Source of the DNA: Pagrus major
Lineage: Eukaryota; Chordata; Actinopteri; Spariformes; Sparidae
Reading direction: 5' to 3'
DNA length: 64,000 nt
Assembly: GCF_040436345.1 (NCBI RefSeq)
Contig: NC_133223.1
Location: forward strand, 6,175,847-6,239,846
Shown: positions 36,501-48,329 of the stretch, piece by piece
Layout: every line of letters begins with the position of its first letter
How positions within the stretch are numbered: the first letter of the stretch is position 1
Translations under genes and position numbers: made by a program
Notes under the pieces: generated by a model
Database searches by the model: none
Told to the model about the DNA's origin: nothing
What the model saw: only the letters and a program-made list of their open reading frames with translations

Positions 36501-37609
36501 GCGGACGCCCTCTCTCTCTCTGTCTCTCCCTCAGCCGATCATCTAGGCGGATAACAAGCGATATGAGCTGTTCGAGGGATGCTGGTTTCTCTCTAGATGC
36601 TAGCTCGTACTGTAAACTCTCTGAAAGTCCTCTCTTAAATACGTTTACGATCAAAAACCCTCCTCATCTCAGTAACAAATGTGACATGAGACTTGAAGGC
36701 CACTGAACCCGCCTCCCACAATGCTGTTTCCCACTGTGCTGCCTTTCCTCTCAATAAATTCATTGTATAAGCGATCTTAGCCTTATCTGAGGTACAACTG
36801 GTAGGTTGTAAATTGAAAATGTGAGCACTGAAGCAAAAAACTACCACGTGAACCTAGATCTCCAGAGTAATGTTCTGGTGGGGGAACGGGTCTTTGGCCA
36901 GGGGAGAAAAGGGTCGGGCTGAGCTCGTAGCAGGAGGATCACTCACAGTCGCAGGTGTAGTAGGTGAAGAGGCAGGCGGTTGGGAGGTGAGCAGGTTGAC
37001 TTGATGACCAATCTGGGAAACGTTGGCGTTTAAGGTTTGGAGTGATATCCATGATTCTGTTACACTCGGTTGAGAGAGTATAGACCCAAAAGCGGACAAT
37101 GAGGAAGGGAGTTGAGTACAAAGTAATTTATTGACTTCACAAGGAATTGGCAGGTGAAGATGTGGAGAGTCCCAGGCCGAGTCCCCGTCTGGGAGTGTGT
37201 GGGTGGAGGAGAGGTAGCTCACGGTGGCGCTGGTGGAAGCGCGGTGAGCTGAGGCTCCGGTGAGCACAGGGTAATTCTGTTGGCTGCCGAGGTGCGGAGA
37301 GCTGGATGGCTGGAGCTGGAAACACTGGTAGTAGGAGTGCAGGTGAACACTGGATGCAGAGAAAACACAAGAAATATTAGATCTCCAGGAGAGCAACACG
37401 AAAATACTAGAAGTCTTACTGAACAACGATCTATCCGGAGTCATGTACTGCATCTAAGTGACGAAATCATCTGGCAGCAGGTAGCGTGAAAAGCAGGGCT
37501 TATCAGCAGGCACTGATTGCCAACCTGCTGCAGGTGAGTGTGTGACAGCAGCTCCAGTAAGTGGACAGCCACGCCCAGCCTCTCAATGCACCTCTGCAAG
37601 CACAACAGA
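33530..37609 (-). mobile_element. Ty3/Gypsy chromovirus-like LTR retrotransposon fossil
   Basis: Minus-strand element with two related LTRs, about 33530..33953 (3') and 37058..37609 (5'). Both contain GACCCAAAAGCGGACAATGA and TAATTTATTGACTTCACAAG. Between them, reading on the minus strand, come: a gag-like piece (36847..36635), protease with [11 protein letters not shown] (about 36285), reverse transcriptase with VYLDDILIF (about 35430), RNase H starting [17 protein letters not shown] (about 34990), integrase with a zinc-binding head (about 34470) and core [10 protein letters not shown] (about 34240), and a chromodomain-like tail (34160..34000). No envelope gene was seen. It is broken in several places, so inactive. 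Unequal LTR lengths and divergence suggest it is not very young. Confidence 0.85.
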
Positions 37610-38715
37610 AAAAGAAACTTGTTTCTGGGCTGTCTTCATAAAAGGTGTCGGCGTGTAGTTTGGTGATAAAAGAATCTGCGGAGGCCAGGCTGGGTGGAAT
37701 GATAAAGCAATCTTTATTGAAACAGATTTCAAGCCTGCGTCCGAACCAGTGCGGCCACACCCGCTGTTCCCAATGTCTGACAAAGTTCTGCCTAAAGCTT
37801 TGCCCTCTGCTCTACCAGAAATCCTCTCGAACCTTCGATCTAGGAAATCTACAAGTAACCACCTAACTTTCTCTGTACGCGCGGGCCTTTTTAGATCTCT
37901 TTCGCCTGCACCTACCTACTTCTTCTAATTGGTCACTTTGGTGGATTGAGGGTCCATCTATCCAATAGGCAAAAGAGGAGTTGATCTGCCTCCGGCCCCT
38001 TTGGAATGTCTCATCTTCTATAAGTTACCACTTTGTTAATGTTTTTATTTCAGTTGTTTCTATTTTGTCATATTTTAGGGCACAGTTTCTTTCTACACCA
38101 GATGTTATTTTGGCATTGTTCAGTTGACAAGGTGTTGCAGCTGTGGATGCATTTGCGTGCATTTGTTAAGCAGTCAACACTGTTGTGCATTTTATGCTGA
38201 GTGTTTTGCATTACCAAGTCTGCAGTAGCCTAGGATATGCCCTTTCTTGTTCCAGTATGCATTTTTTAAATGACCCTTTTACTTGCCGGGCAGATTGTTT
38301 TTTCATAAAAAAAAGTGTATAAACTGAACATATTATATTGAAACTTGGGTGAGATCTGATTTGAAAAGCAAAAAAAAAAAAAAAAAAAGCAGGCTTCACG
38401 ACTCACATGTGCTACTCATGCAGGTGGCCCATGCTTTAGGTATACAGGAAGTGGGTTCTCTTCTGTGATGGCACAATCACACTGTTGCTAATTTAAAGGG
38501 CTCCATATCAGTTGATAACATAATAACATGTCTATTTTCTTTCTTTATTTAATTTAAGAAACATTACATTTTTTTCCTGCTTTGGATTTTGTTATAGTAT
38601 TATAGTCCACAAATTTAATCCACAAGGTTCAACTCTCCATAAAGCCATAGTAACTATATCTAATTATTGCATCACAGAATCAAAGCAATGTCCGTTGGTT
38701 ATGGGAAAAGGAGGA
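37610..38715. other. repeat-like DNA and upstream flank of TAAR gene 5
   Basis: 37640..37900 looks like a retroelement terminal fragment (a polyadenylation-like stretch, then GC-rich DNA), family unknown. A run of 19 A lies at 38370..38388. Segmental duplication copy B begins at about 38649. Confidence 0.4.
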
Positions 38716-38723
38716 GGAGTGAG

Positions 38724-38743
38724 ATAAATCAGCTTTATTATGG
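38724..38743 (+). promoter_or_regulatory. conserved ATAAATCAG promoter-like block, TAAR gene 5
   Basis: ATAAATCAGCTTTATTATGG after a purine tract (GGAAAAGGAGGAGGAGTGAG), 65 bases (end of block) before the ATG at 38809. Confidence 0.5.
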
Positions 38744-38808
38744 AGAAAACTTTGGTCAGAAAGCTGCCAGAGCTCATCAGCCTCCCTTCTCCTTTTCTCT
38801 CTCTGATA

Positions 38809-40272
38809 ATGGAGATGCTGGAACGACCTGATCTCTGCTTTCCACAGCAACTTAACGCCTCCTGCAAGAAGCCAATTCAGCATCGTGCTGACACCATTTT
38901 CCTTTACATCCTGCTGTCTTGCATCTCTGTACTCACTGTAGCTCTAAACCTGCTGGTCATCATCTCTATCTCCCACTTCAGGCATGAAGACAAACTCATA
39001 ATCTGAAATATTTTTTTTAGGGATATTGTTACATTATGGCATTTTATGAAACACAACATTTTGAGTTTTGAACAGTTAACATGTATTGCATTTAGCATTT
39101 AACATACTTGTATAGTATTACTAGTACTCCTCCTAGAACAACTACTAATAACTCTGCAACCCTGAATGCATTGATGACATGAATGTTGGAATCCAATTTG
39201 ACTGCATATTCTCTGACCGTCATCTCCTCTACTATAGACACACATACAGTAGAATGCAGAACTGTTATTGAATCTATTGTTATGTCAGGGATATTTTTGA
39301 GCACATGCTACCTATTTGAAAATTATACTTAATGTTCTATACTGTGTTGTAACTGGAAATATTTGACTATTCATATTGTGACAGACAGGAATATTTTTTT
39401 GACTTCCAAAACTGCTACATACACGTTCATTGACAATCTTCTTTTTCTCCAGGCAGCTCCACACCACCACCAACTTCCTCCTCCTCTCCCTGGCTGTCTC
39501 AGACTTCCTTGTCGGCCTCCTGTTGATGCCTGTTCAAATCCTTCTTATAGGAGGCTGCTGGTTTTTGGGGAGCTTTGTATGTGGACTGTTTTACTATGCC
39601 TCTTTTCTCCTTACATCTGCCTCAGTAGGAAACATGGTGCTCATATCCGTTGACCGTTATGTGGCCATATGTGACCCTTTGTGTTACCTTACCAAAGTCA
39701 CTCAGAAAAGAGTTCAAATCTGTGTTTGTCTGTGTTGGGCCTGTTCTGCGTTGTATAATGGTCTGATATTGATTGACTTCCTTGAAAAGCCAGAAAGATA
39801 TAATTCCTGCTATGGAGAGTGCATAGTTGTAATTGGCTCTATAACAGGAGCTGTAGATGTCATGTTGACGTTTGTTGGCCCCATTGTTGTCATCATAGTT
39901 CTGTATATGAGAGTATTTGTGGTGGCTGTGTCTCAGGCTCGAGCCATGCGGTCTCATATTGCAGTTGTCAAACTGCAGGGTTCAGTTAGTGCAACTGCTA
40001 AGAAGTCTGAGATGAAAGCAGCCATGACTCTTGGTGTTGTCGTGGTTGTGTTTCTTATATGTTTCTGTCCGTATTTTTATCCGTCCCTTGCAGGCCAGGA
40101 CATGTCAACCAGTGTGGCATTTTCAATTTTTGGGGTCTGGCTACTTTATTGTAACTCCTGTCTAAATCCAGTGGTCTATGCTTTTTTCTACCCCTGGTTT
40201 AGAAAATCTATCAAACTCATTGTTTCATTTCAGATACTGCAGCCTGACTCCTGTAATGCGAACATACTGTAG
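38809..40272 (+). CDS. TAAR gene 5, recent duplicate of gene 4; Ser at 3.32; GC-AG intron
   Basis: Complete two-exon TAAR, 330 residues. Exon 1 is 38809..38981 (MEMLERPDLCF), exon 2 is 39453..40272, and the 471-bp phase 2 intron has the same GC donor (TTCAG|GCATGA) as gene 4. Landmarks match gene 4: S108 at 3.32, D193 at 5.42, DRY 125-127, NSCLNPVVYAFFYPWF. Compared with gene 4, exon 2 has 14 amino acid changes by eye; 7 of them fall in residues 267-291 (end of TM6, extracellular loop 3, start of TM7), the part that lines the ligand entry. A further in-frame ATG upstream (38740) would add 23 residues; the start at 38809 matches the paralogues. Confidence 0.92.
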
Positions 40273-40790
40273 CGATATCTTCAAACATGTCTGTAGTATA
40301 TCTGTGCTAAAATGACTAATGACCAGCTATCTTAGTACTAAAGGAACAAACACACTTTTTAAACAGCTACTCAGCTAGTTTCTGTTATATTATATTGCTA
40401 TATATATAGCAAATACCAACACATTCTGAGCCATCACCATGATTCAACGGACTATTTAGGAGTAATATGAACAGCCGGTGCTGTCCAAGAGAACTGTAAT
40501 TAATGCTGCTATTTATACTGCCATCAGTTTTTTTCAGATTGGAATAAAGTCTCTCATTTTCTGCCATGGCAGTCCTTCGTGTTATATGTTACATGATAAA
40601 ATTGGCCAGATATTTGCTTAAATGCAGTGTGATCACAAGCAGCAGATTTAAATTACACAATGCAACACATTCCCAATTCGGGTGAAGACAGGGAGTTAAA
40701 AAACAAAAATATAGAGACGTAAATGTTGAAATGCCAATTGGTTCATGAAGTCTGCCCACCTTCAACCTGAGCAAGGTTATTTAACTTTTT

Positions 40791-41020
40791 GGTAACACTT
40801 TACATTAATGTACGCAAAAATGTGAGTAGTGACTGAGGAGCAAGTAAGGACTGAATCAGGAACAACTTGATAGTTATTTAATTGTTAATGAGTAATTCCT
40901 CAATTACTGTGATTGGAGGACTAAATTGTAGGTAATGATAAGTTACTGGAGAACGGACAGATAATATAATAATGAATCAATAGGTAATGATTAGTTCATA
41001 AATATCTGTGAATCGACATA
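40791..41020. repeat. left half of a fold-back MITE (copy B partner)
   Basis: Same half-element and the same right-hand junction as 29783..30010, confirming that it was carried along in the segmental duplication. Confidence 0.6.
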
Positions 41021-41544
41021 CTGACCTTAGTTGGGTACACTGGTAGGCAGGTTTGGTTATTAGCAATTAATAATTACTAAAAGTAATTATCAAAAATATT
41101 AATTCAAATTATTAATATAAATGAATACTTATGGAGCACCACCCTGGAATTAGGGACCAATAACCAAACAGGAAAACAGTCTCAAATTAAGAATGTTTAC
41201 ATTACATTTAAAGGAACAGTAAAGGAAATGACAACTGAAACAACTGTTACCACAATACACAAATAATCACAGACAACTGCTCTGTACAATATAATATAAT
41301 TTATGTATAATTAGCAAAGTAGATCAATAATCAGTAAAACTTCAATTAATAAATATCTATTATCCAACTACAGCTACAGTAACTATGAAACCAAACACTA
41401 ACGCAATTCAAGCAACAAACACGCAAGCATGTGATGTGTGTGTGGGAGATAACGTCACGTGTGTGTAAGTGTTCAAGATGGCGGACATGGGTAGGTGACA
41501 CCAGGGGCTGGTCAGTGGAGGCGACCGCACAAGGTTTGAACAAA

Positions 41545-41700
41545 ACAATGACGGAACGGCACCTCTTGACCTAACACATGCCTTTAACCACGGTGTGGTT
41601 TGGACAGAGCTGAACTCAGAGGTTCTGAATATGGTGTACGTGCTACCACAACACGAGTGTCTGAGTGAACAATGTTTTGGAGACGCCATTAACTCCAAGC
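41545..41700. repeat. unclassified interspersed repeat, copy 2
   Basis: Matches 30540..30710, with GTTTGGACAGAGCTGAACTC and GTGTCTGAGTGAACAATG as the clearest shared parts. Confidence 0.55.
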
Positions 41701-42087
41701 GATCTGTTCACCAGAGGTGTCTGTGGATGTGTGTAATCATGAGCCCATTCTCAGCATCATCATCTGTGTGGAAGTTTCAGATGCGGAGAGGGGGGACAGT
41801 TTCGCTGCGGCTCTGATGTGTTCTGATGGATAAGCTGGAGGTGCGGCTCTGATGGTGTTCACAGTCTGACAGCTAAACTGATATTTCACTCATCAAATAA
41901 AAGGGAAATGATCCGCAAAGCAACGTCACAAGACCAAACAACAGTAATGTGGTAACTGGCAGTGTCTTTGGCAACTTTATATGAGGAAATAAAATACTGC
42001 AGTTATACGTGGAAAAAAAGCCTCTGTCATCCTATCTGTCCTACTGACTCTTTGTCACACTTCTGCCCAAAAAACAGCGCCTGTGTC

Positions 42088-42310
42088 ACGGTCCTACTTT
42101 GGCAGTCAGGGTTTTTGTTGTTTTTTGTGCTTTCCCCATCTGTCCTCCCTCCTCCCTTCCCTCTGCTCCTTTTTCCCTGTGTGTGTGTGTGTCTGTACCT
42201 GTGGGCGTGGCAGCAGTGTCGGCAGCAGCGGAGAGGCGCACCTGCAAGTCATCATCCTCTGCTATATAACCCTGGTCTCATCTCCACTCTGACGCCAGAT
42301 TGTCCCCCCT
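42088..42310 (+). repeat. LTR-like interspersed repeat, copy 2
   Basis: Starts TGTCACGGTCC and matches 2060..2300 to the shared GCCAGATTGT end. It contains CTATATAACCC, a TATA-like box, fitting a retroelement promoter. Fossil fragment; its relation to the DIRS-like element just downstream is unclear. Confidence 0.4.
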
Positions 42311-42319
42311 GCCACCCAA

Positions 42320-44900
42320 GGGGGTAAGAAGAAGCGACGTGCCACCTAGTGTGCTGTCCTCGTAGGGGGCTGTCAGGCCCAGTCAGACGCCTGCTTCCTT
42401 CACCCCCTCTGAAAGATGTTCTGTTCCCGTCAAGTTCACAGAGGTTGTTCCGGGCCCCTCAAGAGGCGTGCAGAGGCCGTGCCAGCACTCGCAGTTCACA
42501 GCCAGGTGAAGAGGAGGAAGGTCAGACTTAGCACCGCGGCTGCACGACCCACTGCCCAGCGGGGCAAAGCAGCGAGACCACCGTTAGGTCTGCTAGCAGA
42601 GCTGGCTCAACAGTGGCATGCATGTGTCGAACTGGGTGTGGAAAATCAGAGGTTACAGGCTCCAGTTCGCGTCCACCCCACCCAGATTCAACATGGTTTT
42701 GCAATTGAGGGCGCAAGGGGAAAAAGCTTGTATTTTGCAGGAGGAAATCAACTCTCTGCAGAACAAATGAGCTATCCCAATAGTACCGCCAGAAGAGAGA
42801 CAGTGCGATTTCTATTCAAGGTATTTTCTGGTCCCAAAGAAAGGCAGGGGTCTGCGACCCATATTGGACCTGTGTGCTCTGAACAAATACATGAGACAGT
42901 ACAAGTTCAGGATGTTGACGCACACAGCTCTGATACGATTTGTGCGCCCAGGCGATTGGTTTATATCCATGGACCTGAAGGACGCATATTTTCACATCCC
43001 TATTTATCCCCTGCACAGAAAATATCTTCGATTTGCCTTCCAGGGCATAACATACGAGTATATGGTGCTCCCGTTTGGCCTTTCATTAAGTCCACAGGTG
43101 TTTGTAAAATGCACCGAGGCTACCATTGCCCTCCTAAGAGTGGGCGGAATGCGCTTAGCGACATACATAGACGATTGGCTTCTAGCCTCACAATCTCCGG
43201 AACAAATTCAGGCTCACACTAGACTGCTCACGTTACATCTGGCCGCCCTGGGTTTCACAGTGAACTGGAAAAAGAGTATTTTGATCCCAACTCAGAACAT
43301 CACATTCATCGGTCTGTCTCTGGACCGCATTCAGAGCGCGTCTGTCAGCGGAGAGGGTGGGAGCCTTTCAGGCTCGTCTGACACTTTTTCGCAGAGGGAT
43401 GAGGCTATAGTTCAGAATTTGTCTCAGACTGCTGGGGCTAATGGCATCAACCTTGACAGTCATTCCGCTTGGCCAATTGCACATGAGACCTTTTCAGCGG
43501 TGGGTGGCGTCGCTCAATCTAAACCCGACGCGCCACAGACATCGCCAGGTCTCAATCCCCATGCCATGCGTCCATGCTTTGCGCCCTTGGAGACGCACAA
43601 CTTTTCTGACGGCAGGAGTTACCATGGGAACGATCCCGTCCAGAAAGGTTATTACTACAGATGCCTCTTGAACGGGCTGGGGAGCCACTTACAAGGGCAG
43701 GATAATAACATCCTATAATAATAATAACTTACAAGGGCAGGATAATAACAGGAACCTTTTTGAGAGGGGAGCATGTTCTGGTCAGAACGGACAATACCAC
43801 GGTAGTGGCATATATCAACAGACAGGGAGGGCTGCGTTCACATCATCTGCACATGCTGGCACACAGATTGATAATGTGGAGAAGCTCACACCTATTATCA
43901 CTGAGAGCCACCCACATGCCGGGAGTATTGAACCTGGGGGCGGACTTACTGTCCAGGGGCAACCCTCGCTACAAGGATTGGAAACTCCACAGCGAGGTGG
44001 TGGCTCAGATTTGGGAGAGATACGGCCAAGCAAAGGTAGATCTCTTTGCGTCAGAAGAGAACGCTCAGTGCCGTCTGTTTTACTCCCTCACAGGCCAGAG
44101 CACTCCGATGTGGTTTGATGCCTTGGCGCACGAGTGGCCTCGTGTCCTTCTGCATTATGCGCCTATGTTGACAAGATGGCTGGATTCAGGAAATCAGAGC
44201 AGCTATTTGTGTCATGGGCTACGTTACACTTGGGGAAGCCTCTTATGAAACAGCGTTTGTCACACTGGATTGTGGAGGCTATTGCCTTGGCCTATGATAG
44301 CAAGGGGTTGCGACCCCCTGCAGGGCTGCGTGCTCGTTCCACTCGTGGTATGGCTGCGTCGTGGGCACTGTTTCAGGGTGTTTCTATTGAAGAGAGATGT
44401 GTGGCTGCCAGCTGGGCTACGCCTCACACTTTCTCTTGATTCTATAAATTGGATGTTACTTCACCCACACTGTCTCACACAGTTTTGCGTGTGGGATTTG
44501 GCGGTGTATTAATGACTGGTCTTCGAGGTAAGCTTGTCTGGCAATACGGGAGTCTCTATATCCCATAGTGAGATACCGAAAACGAATGTTGAAAGAGAAC
44601 TTTAGGTTAAGAAATTAACCCCAGTTCTCTGAAACATGAGTGAGTTATCTCACCAGACCACCCTCCTTGCCTGGATCGAGGAAGAGGTGTGCTTGCTCAG
44701 ACTGAATAGATGACGTTACGCCCAGTTTTTATAAGGAGGAGGAAGTCCCTCCTCCAGGGAGCAAACATCACGTCTGTCTGCCATTCAGGACTGGCGTAGT
44801 GGAAAATAGCTTCTGGGGACAAGCACAGGGAGCGTGTCCCATAGTGAGATACCTCACTCATGTTTCAGAGAACCGGGGTTATTTTCTTAACCTAAAGATA
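42320..44900 (+). mobile_element. DIRS-like tyrosine-recombinase retrotransposon fossil
   Basis: Plus-strand copy with the DIRS order of parts: a gag-like or leader region (42320..42800), reverse transcriptase (about 42860..43320; DLKDAYFHIPIYP and ATYIDDWLLASQS), RNase H with LVRTDNTTVVAYINRQGG (about 43775), and the end of a tyrosine recombinase (about 44240..44510; LRARSTRGMAASWALF contains the HxxR-like S-TRG box). At the right end, 44600..44653 and 44845..44897 form an inverted pair, as DIRS terminal structures do. It is broken in several places and not active. Related DIRS elements are common in teleosts. Confidence 0.8.
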
Positions 44901-45585
44901 TATGTTGGGTCAGGATCTCAATCACAACACATTATAACTGCATCCATATGATTATTAACAGTCGGCCAATACATGTTTAGATTAACAGGTGGACACCAGG
45001 GGGGAAAACGCTGAAAAAAAAACACACAGATGTCAACATCGAGACTTCCTGAATGAATGACACACTGGTGCGGCTTTATGCCGGAGCTGCTTGGTTCAGT
45101 GTGAACAAACAAATGCAGAGAAATGGTGAGCCTTCGCTGCGGAGATAATGCAGAGTCTCTGTGTGAAAAGGGCTAATAACTGCTGCACAGTTTAAAGCTA
45201 CTGCTTCCAACAATGCATTACATGGGTCTGCCGTGAGTTGTAGACATGCAGCTGTACTTAAACTCTGCAGATATCATGGTTGTTGCACCAGAAGTGTGGT
45301 GTGTTCAGGTTCACTTTCAGCCAATGGTAGAAGAGAGCTTTGAATCTGGAGAAATGTAACAACCAGGTGTGACTTACTGGACCACTAGAGTTGGCACACT
45401 TTCCATTGTTTACATGCAGGCCTCTCCATTGTCAGGACCATGTGGTGAGGTCCCAACACAAGTTTCTTCATGAGTTGTTCCTTAACTATTAACCAGCCAC
45501 TGAGTGGTGTGAAGTTCTGTATTTTCAGGATTAAGGATTAGTAATGAAGATTTTATTCTTATTGCGACTCATATTGACTTGCTTA
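44901..45585. other. intergenic, nothing recognised
   Basis: Non-coding DNA between the DIRS-like fossil and a LINE tail. Confidence 0.45.
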
Positions 45586-45589
45586 TTGA

Positions 45590-45965
45590 TCCAATATTTT
45601 ATGACACACTTTTTTGTGTCAGAGAGGAGGATGCTGTCCAAGTTACATGTCATCTTGGACAATGGCTCTCATCCACTCCATGATGTGGTGGTCAGCGACA
45701 GGAGTACATTCAGCACTAGATTGATCCCACCAAGATGCACCACAGAGCGCAACAGGAAATCATTCCTGCCTGTGGCTATCAAGCTGTTTAATTCCTCGCT
45801 CTGAGTGTGGCATTATTGCTCTGTATATATGTACATTTCTTGTATTTTTGTTTTGTTTTTGTTGATATTGATATTATTATTTCTGCATATTCTGAACTTT
45901 GAATGGGAGCAGCTGTAACACAAACAGTTACCCCTCGGGGATAATAAAGTATTTCTGATTCTGAT
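45590..45965 (+). mobile_element. L2-type LINE 3' end
   Basis: The plus strand encodes the LINE C-terminus: LHVILDNGSHPLHDVVVSDR, then STFSTRLIPPRCTTERNRKS and FLPVAIKLFNSSL before a stop at about 45804. A 3' UTR follows, ending in GGGGATAATAAAGTATTTCT and a GATTCTGATT tail. It is 5'-truncated; the remaining frame is open. Confidence 0.7.
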
Positions 45966-45969
45966 TTTA

Positions 45970-46500
45970 TTGAGACAATTTAATATATTATTCAATTTGA
46001 TTAACACATTCACAAAAAGAACAAAATGCAGTTTTAGAGCAAAAGCAAGTCACTATATAACTGTGTTTCACTTGAAATAAAAAAAGGTGCCAGTAGTCTG
46101 AAGCAGCTGCAAAACATTTACCAGTATTTCAAGCAGATAATGGAGAATATTTATTGTTGGAATAATGAAATACAGTGAATTTCCCTCCTGTACCCTGAAA
46201 CCAGGCCCCCAATCAGAGCCGGTGTCTGGTTATCATTCCTGTAGGATACAAGTCTTTGTGTTGCCATTAAAAAAAAATTCACAAGGTTTCCACCCAACAA
46301 TAGTAATTTTGTCGCTCTGATGGACTGTATAACATAGACAAATGTATAGGTTATGTAAACAGTCATTTTCTCCATGTTAAATTAAAGTGTCCTGACATGA
46401 GAATGTGTAAATTCAGTGTACGGATAACAAAATGAAAAATAATTCCCCTTTTACAGAGAGAATGTTTTTGGTCAATCCATCTTTCTTTCTCCATCTTTCT
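45970..46500. other. 3' flank of TAAR gene 6, no gene seen
   Basis: AT-rich non-coding DNA downstream of the stop of the minus-strand TAAR gene 6. Confidence 0.45.
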
Positions 46501-47942
46501 CTACATTATGTTGGCTTCAGATGAGCCAGGCTTCAGTGTCTGAAGTGTAACAATGCGTTTAATTGATTTTCTGAACCAGGGGTAGAAAAAGGCATAGATC
46601 AAAGGGTTTAGACTGGAGTTTAAATACATCAGCCAAATTACACTATCTGCAGAATACGCTTCTAATGAGGTGTTCTTAGCTGCAACAGTGAAACAGTAAT
46701 ATGGAGATGAGCACAGAAGAAACACAACTACAACAACGCCAAGAGTCCTGGCTGCTTTTATCTCTGATTTCTTAGCAGTTATTGTCCTTGAATGCTGGAA
46801 TGTGACAGCTGCATTGCGAGCGCGCATGGCACGAGCATGAGACACAGCCACCATAAACACTCTCATATACAGAACCATGATGATGCTAAAGGGGCCAACA
46901 AAGGTCACAACAAAGTCAAAAGCTCCTTCAACATTATTAATTACAACTACACACTCTCCGTAGCAGGAACTATATCTGCCTGGTTGTTTCCAGAAATCCC
47001 TCAGTAACCAACTGTTGTGGAAAGCAGAAAATATCCAACACAGACAAATGCAGAGTTGAACTCTTTTCAGAGTGACTTTGGTGGAGTAAAACATGGGTTC
47101 ACAGATAGCAACATAGCGGTCAACTGATATGAGCACCATGTTTCCTACTGAAACGCTTATAATAAGGCAAGCTAAAAAATTAATCACACCACAAATAAAG
47201 TCACCCAGGATCCAACATCCTTGGAAGAGCAGGATTTCAACTGGCATCTGCAGGAAACCTACAATGAAGTCTGAGACAGCCAGAGAGAGGACGAGGAGGT
47301 TGGTGGTGGTGTGGAGCTGCCTGAAATGGGAAAATATCAACACTGAACACACTGTTACATGCAGAAGGTATAGAAATATGTTGTTGTTGTTAGCAGTTAT
47401 GATACTAGAAGAATTAACTGTTCAGTATTTTGCAGACAGATAATAATCTGCAAATAACCATTATGGACTGGATAGGCGAAGGTTTGTGGAGCAACCTGAA
47501 GAGTGTTAAAACATTTGTAATCATTTTACATTTTTCCTAGCTATCTCAAAATCAGCATCGTAGATACCATTAGCTTTTTAAGTAATAATGATACATACAC
47601 CATGTAGCAATGTAAAACAAAACAACAAAGGAAGAAGAAAAGGCAAATACTGACAAAACTATGTACTACAAAATCTACTTACTGCATGTTTTCAACAGAG
47701 AAATAACTAACATTATGCTGTCTAGCTGTAATTTGTAATCAAAAAACATTTTATAGGCCATTCAGAAAAGTTTATCTCTGCCTGAAGTGGTAGATAGAGA
47801 TGATAACCAGCAGGTTAAGAACTACAGTTAGCAGAGTGATGCAGGACAGCAGATTGTATATGAGAGTTGCCTCCAAGTGAGAGCGGTTCCTCTTCCTGCA
47901 GGAGGTGTTGAGTTGGGAAAGGCAGAGTTCATCTTCTTTCAT
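46501..47942 (-). CDS. TAAR gene 6, receptor with Ala at 3.32; short N-terminus; GC-AG intron
   Basis: Complete two-exon TAAR, 326 residues. Exon 1 is 47782..47942: MKEDELCLSQLNTSCRKRNR, then TM1 ending ISIYHF, 53 codons plus 2 nt, four residues shorter than its paralogues. The donor reads TTCAG|GCAGAG, so it is a GC donor as in genes 4 and 5. The intron is 461 bp; exon 2 is 46501..47320 after a TTTCAG acceptor. Landmarks: D71 (2.50), C97 (3.25), A104 at 3.32, DRY 121-123, W149, D189 at 5.42, and NSSLNPLIYAFFYPWF. With Ala at 3.32 and Asp at 5.42 it fits the non-classical amine-binding type. TM6 has CSSP, again without the toggle Trp. The TM3 stretch IISVSVGN differs from the ITSASVGN-type seen elsewhere. 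Confidence 0.92.
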
Positions 47943-48016
47943 GGCCTTCTTTATCAGAGAGAGAGAAAGAGAGAGGAAGCTGCAAAATTCTGGCAGCTTT
48001 CTGACCAGAGCTCTTT

Positions 48017-48034
48017 GTCATAAGTCTAATTTAT
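48017..48034 (-). promoter_or_regulatory. conserved ATAAATTAG promoter-like block, TAAR gene 6
   Basis: The coding strand reads ATAAATTAGACTTATGAC, starting 92 bases before the ATG at 47942, just after a purine tract (GGGAGAGGAGGAAAGATAG). Confidence 0.45.
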
Positions 48035-48329
48035 ATCTATCTTTCCTCCTCTCCCATATGCAAATTCAATGTATTCAGAAGGCCAAAGACAATTGTGTCA
48101 TACTCTAGCTCCCAATACTTCTGAACCTAGTCAGGCACAGTAAAATATAAAAGAAAACAAAATATGAAAAGCAAACAAAGAGACAAAGTGACCACATACT
48201 GCCTTTCTGGCCTCGTGCTCTTACCACAGTACAACTAAAGGTGTCACTACATACAGTCATCAGCTGATTGGAATGCAGCATATGAAAACAGCAGTATGCT
48301 CCTTAGATATTAGTTAATGGCACGAAACA

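Larger units (their letters stand above)
38649..41990. repeat. segmental duplication, copy B (contains TAAR gene 5)
   Basis: Partner of 26968..31860 in the same orientation. Colinear similarity covers the promoter block, both exons, the intron, the MITE half and the unclassified repeat. Copy B is shorter because it lacks two blocks present in copy A. Confidence 0.7.
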
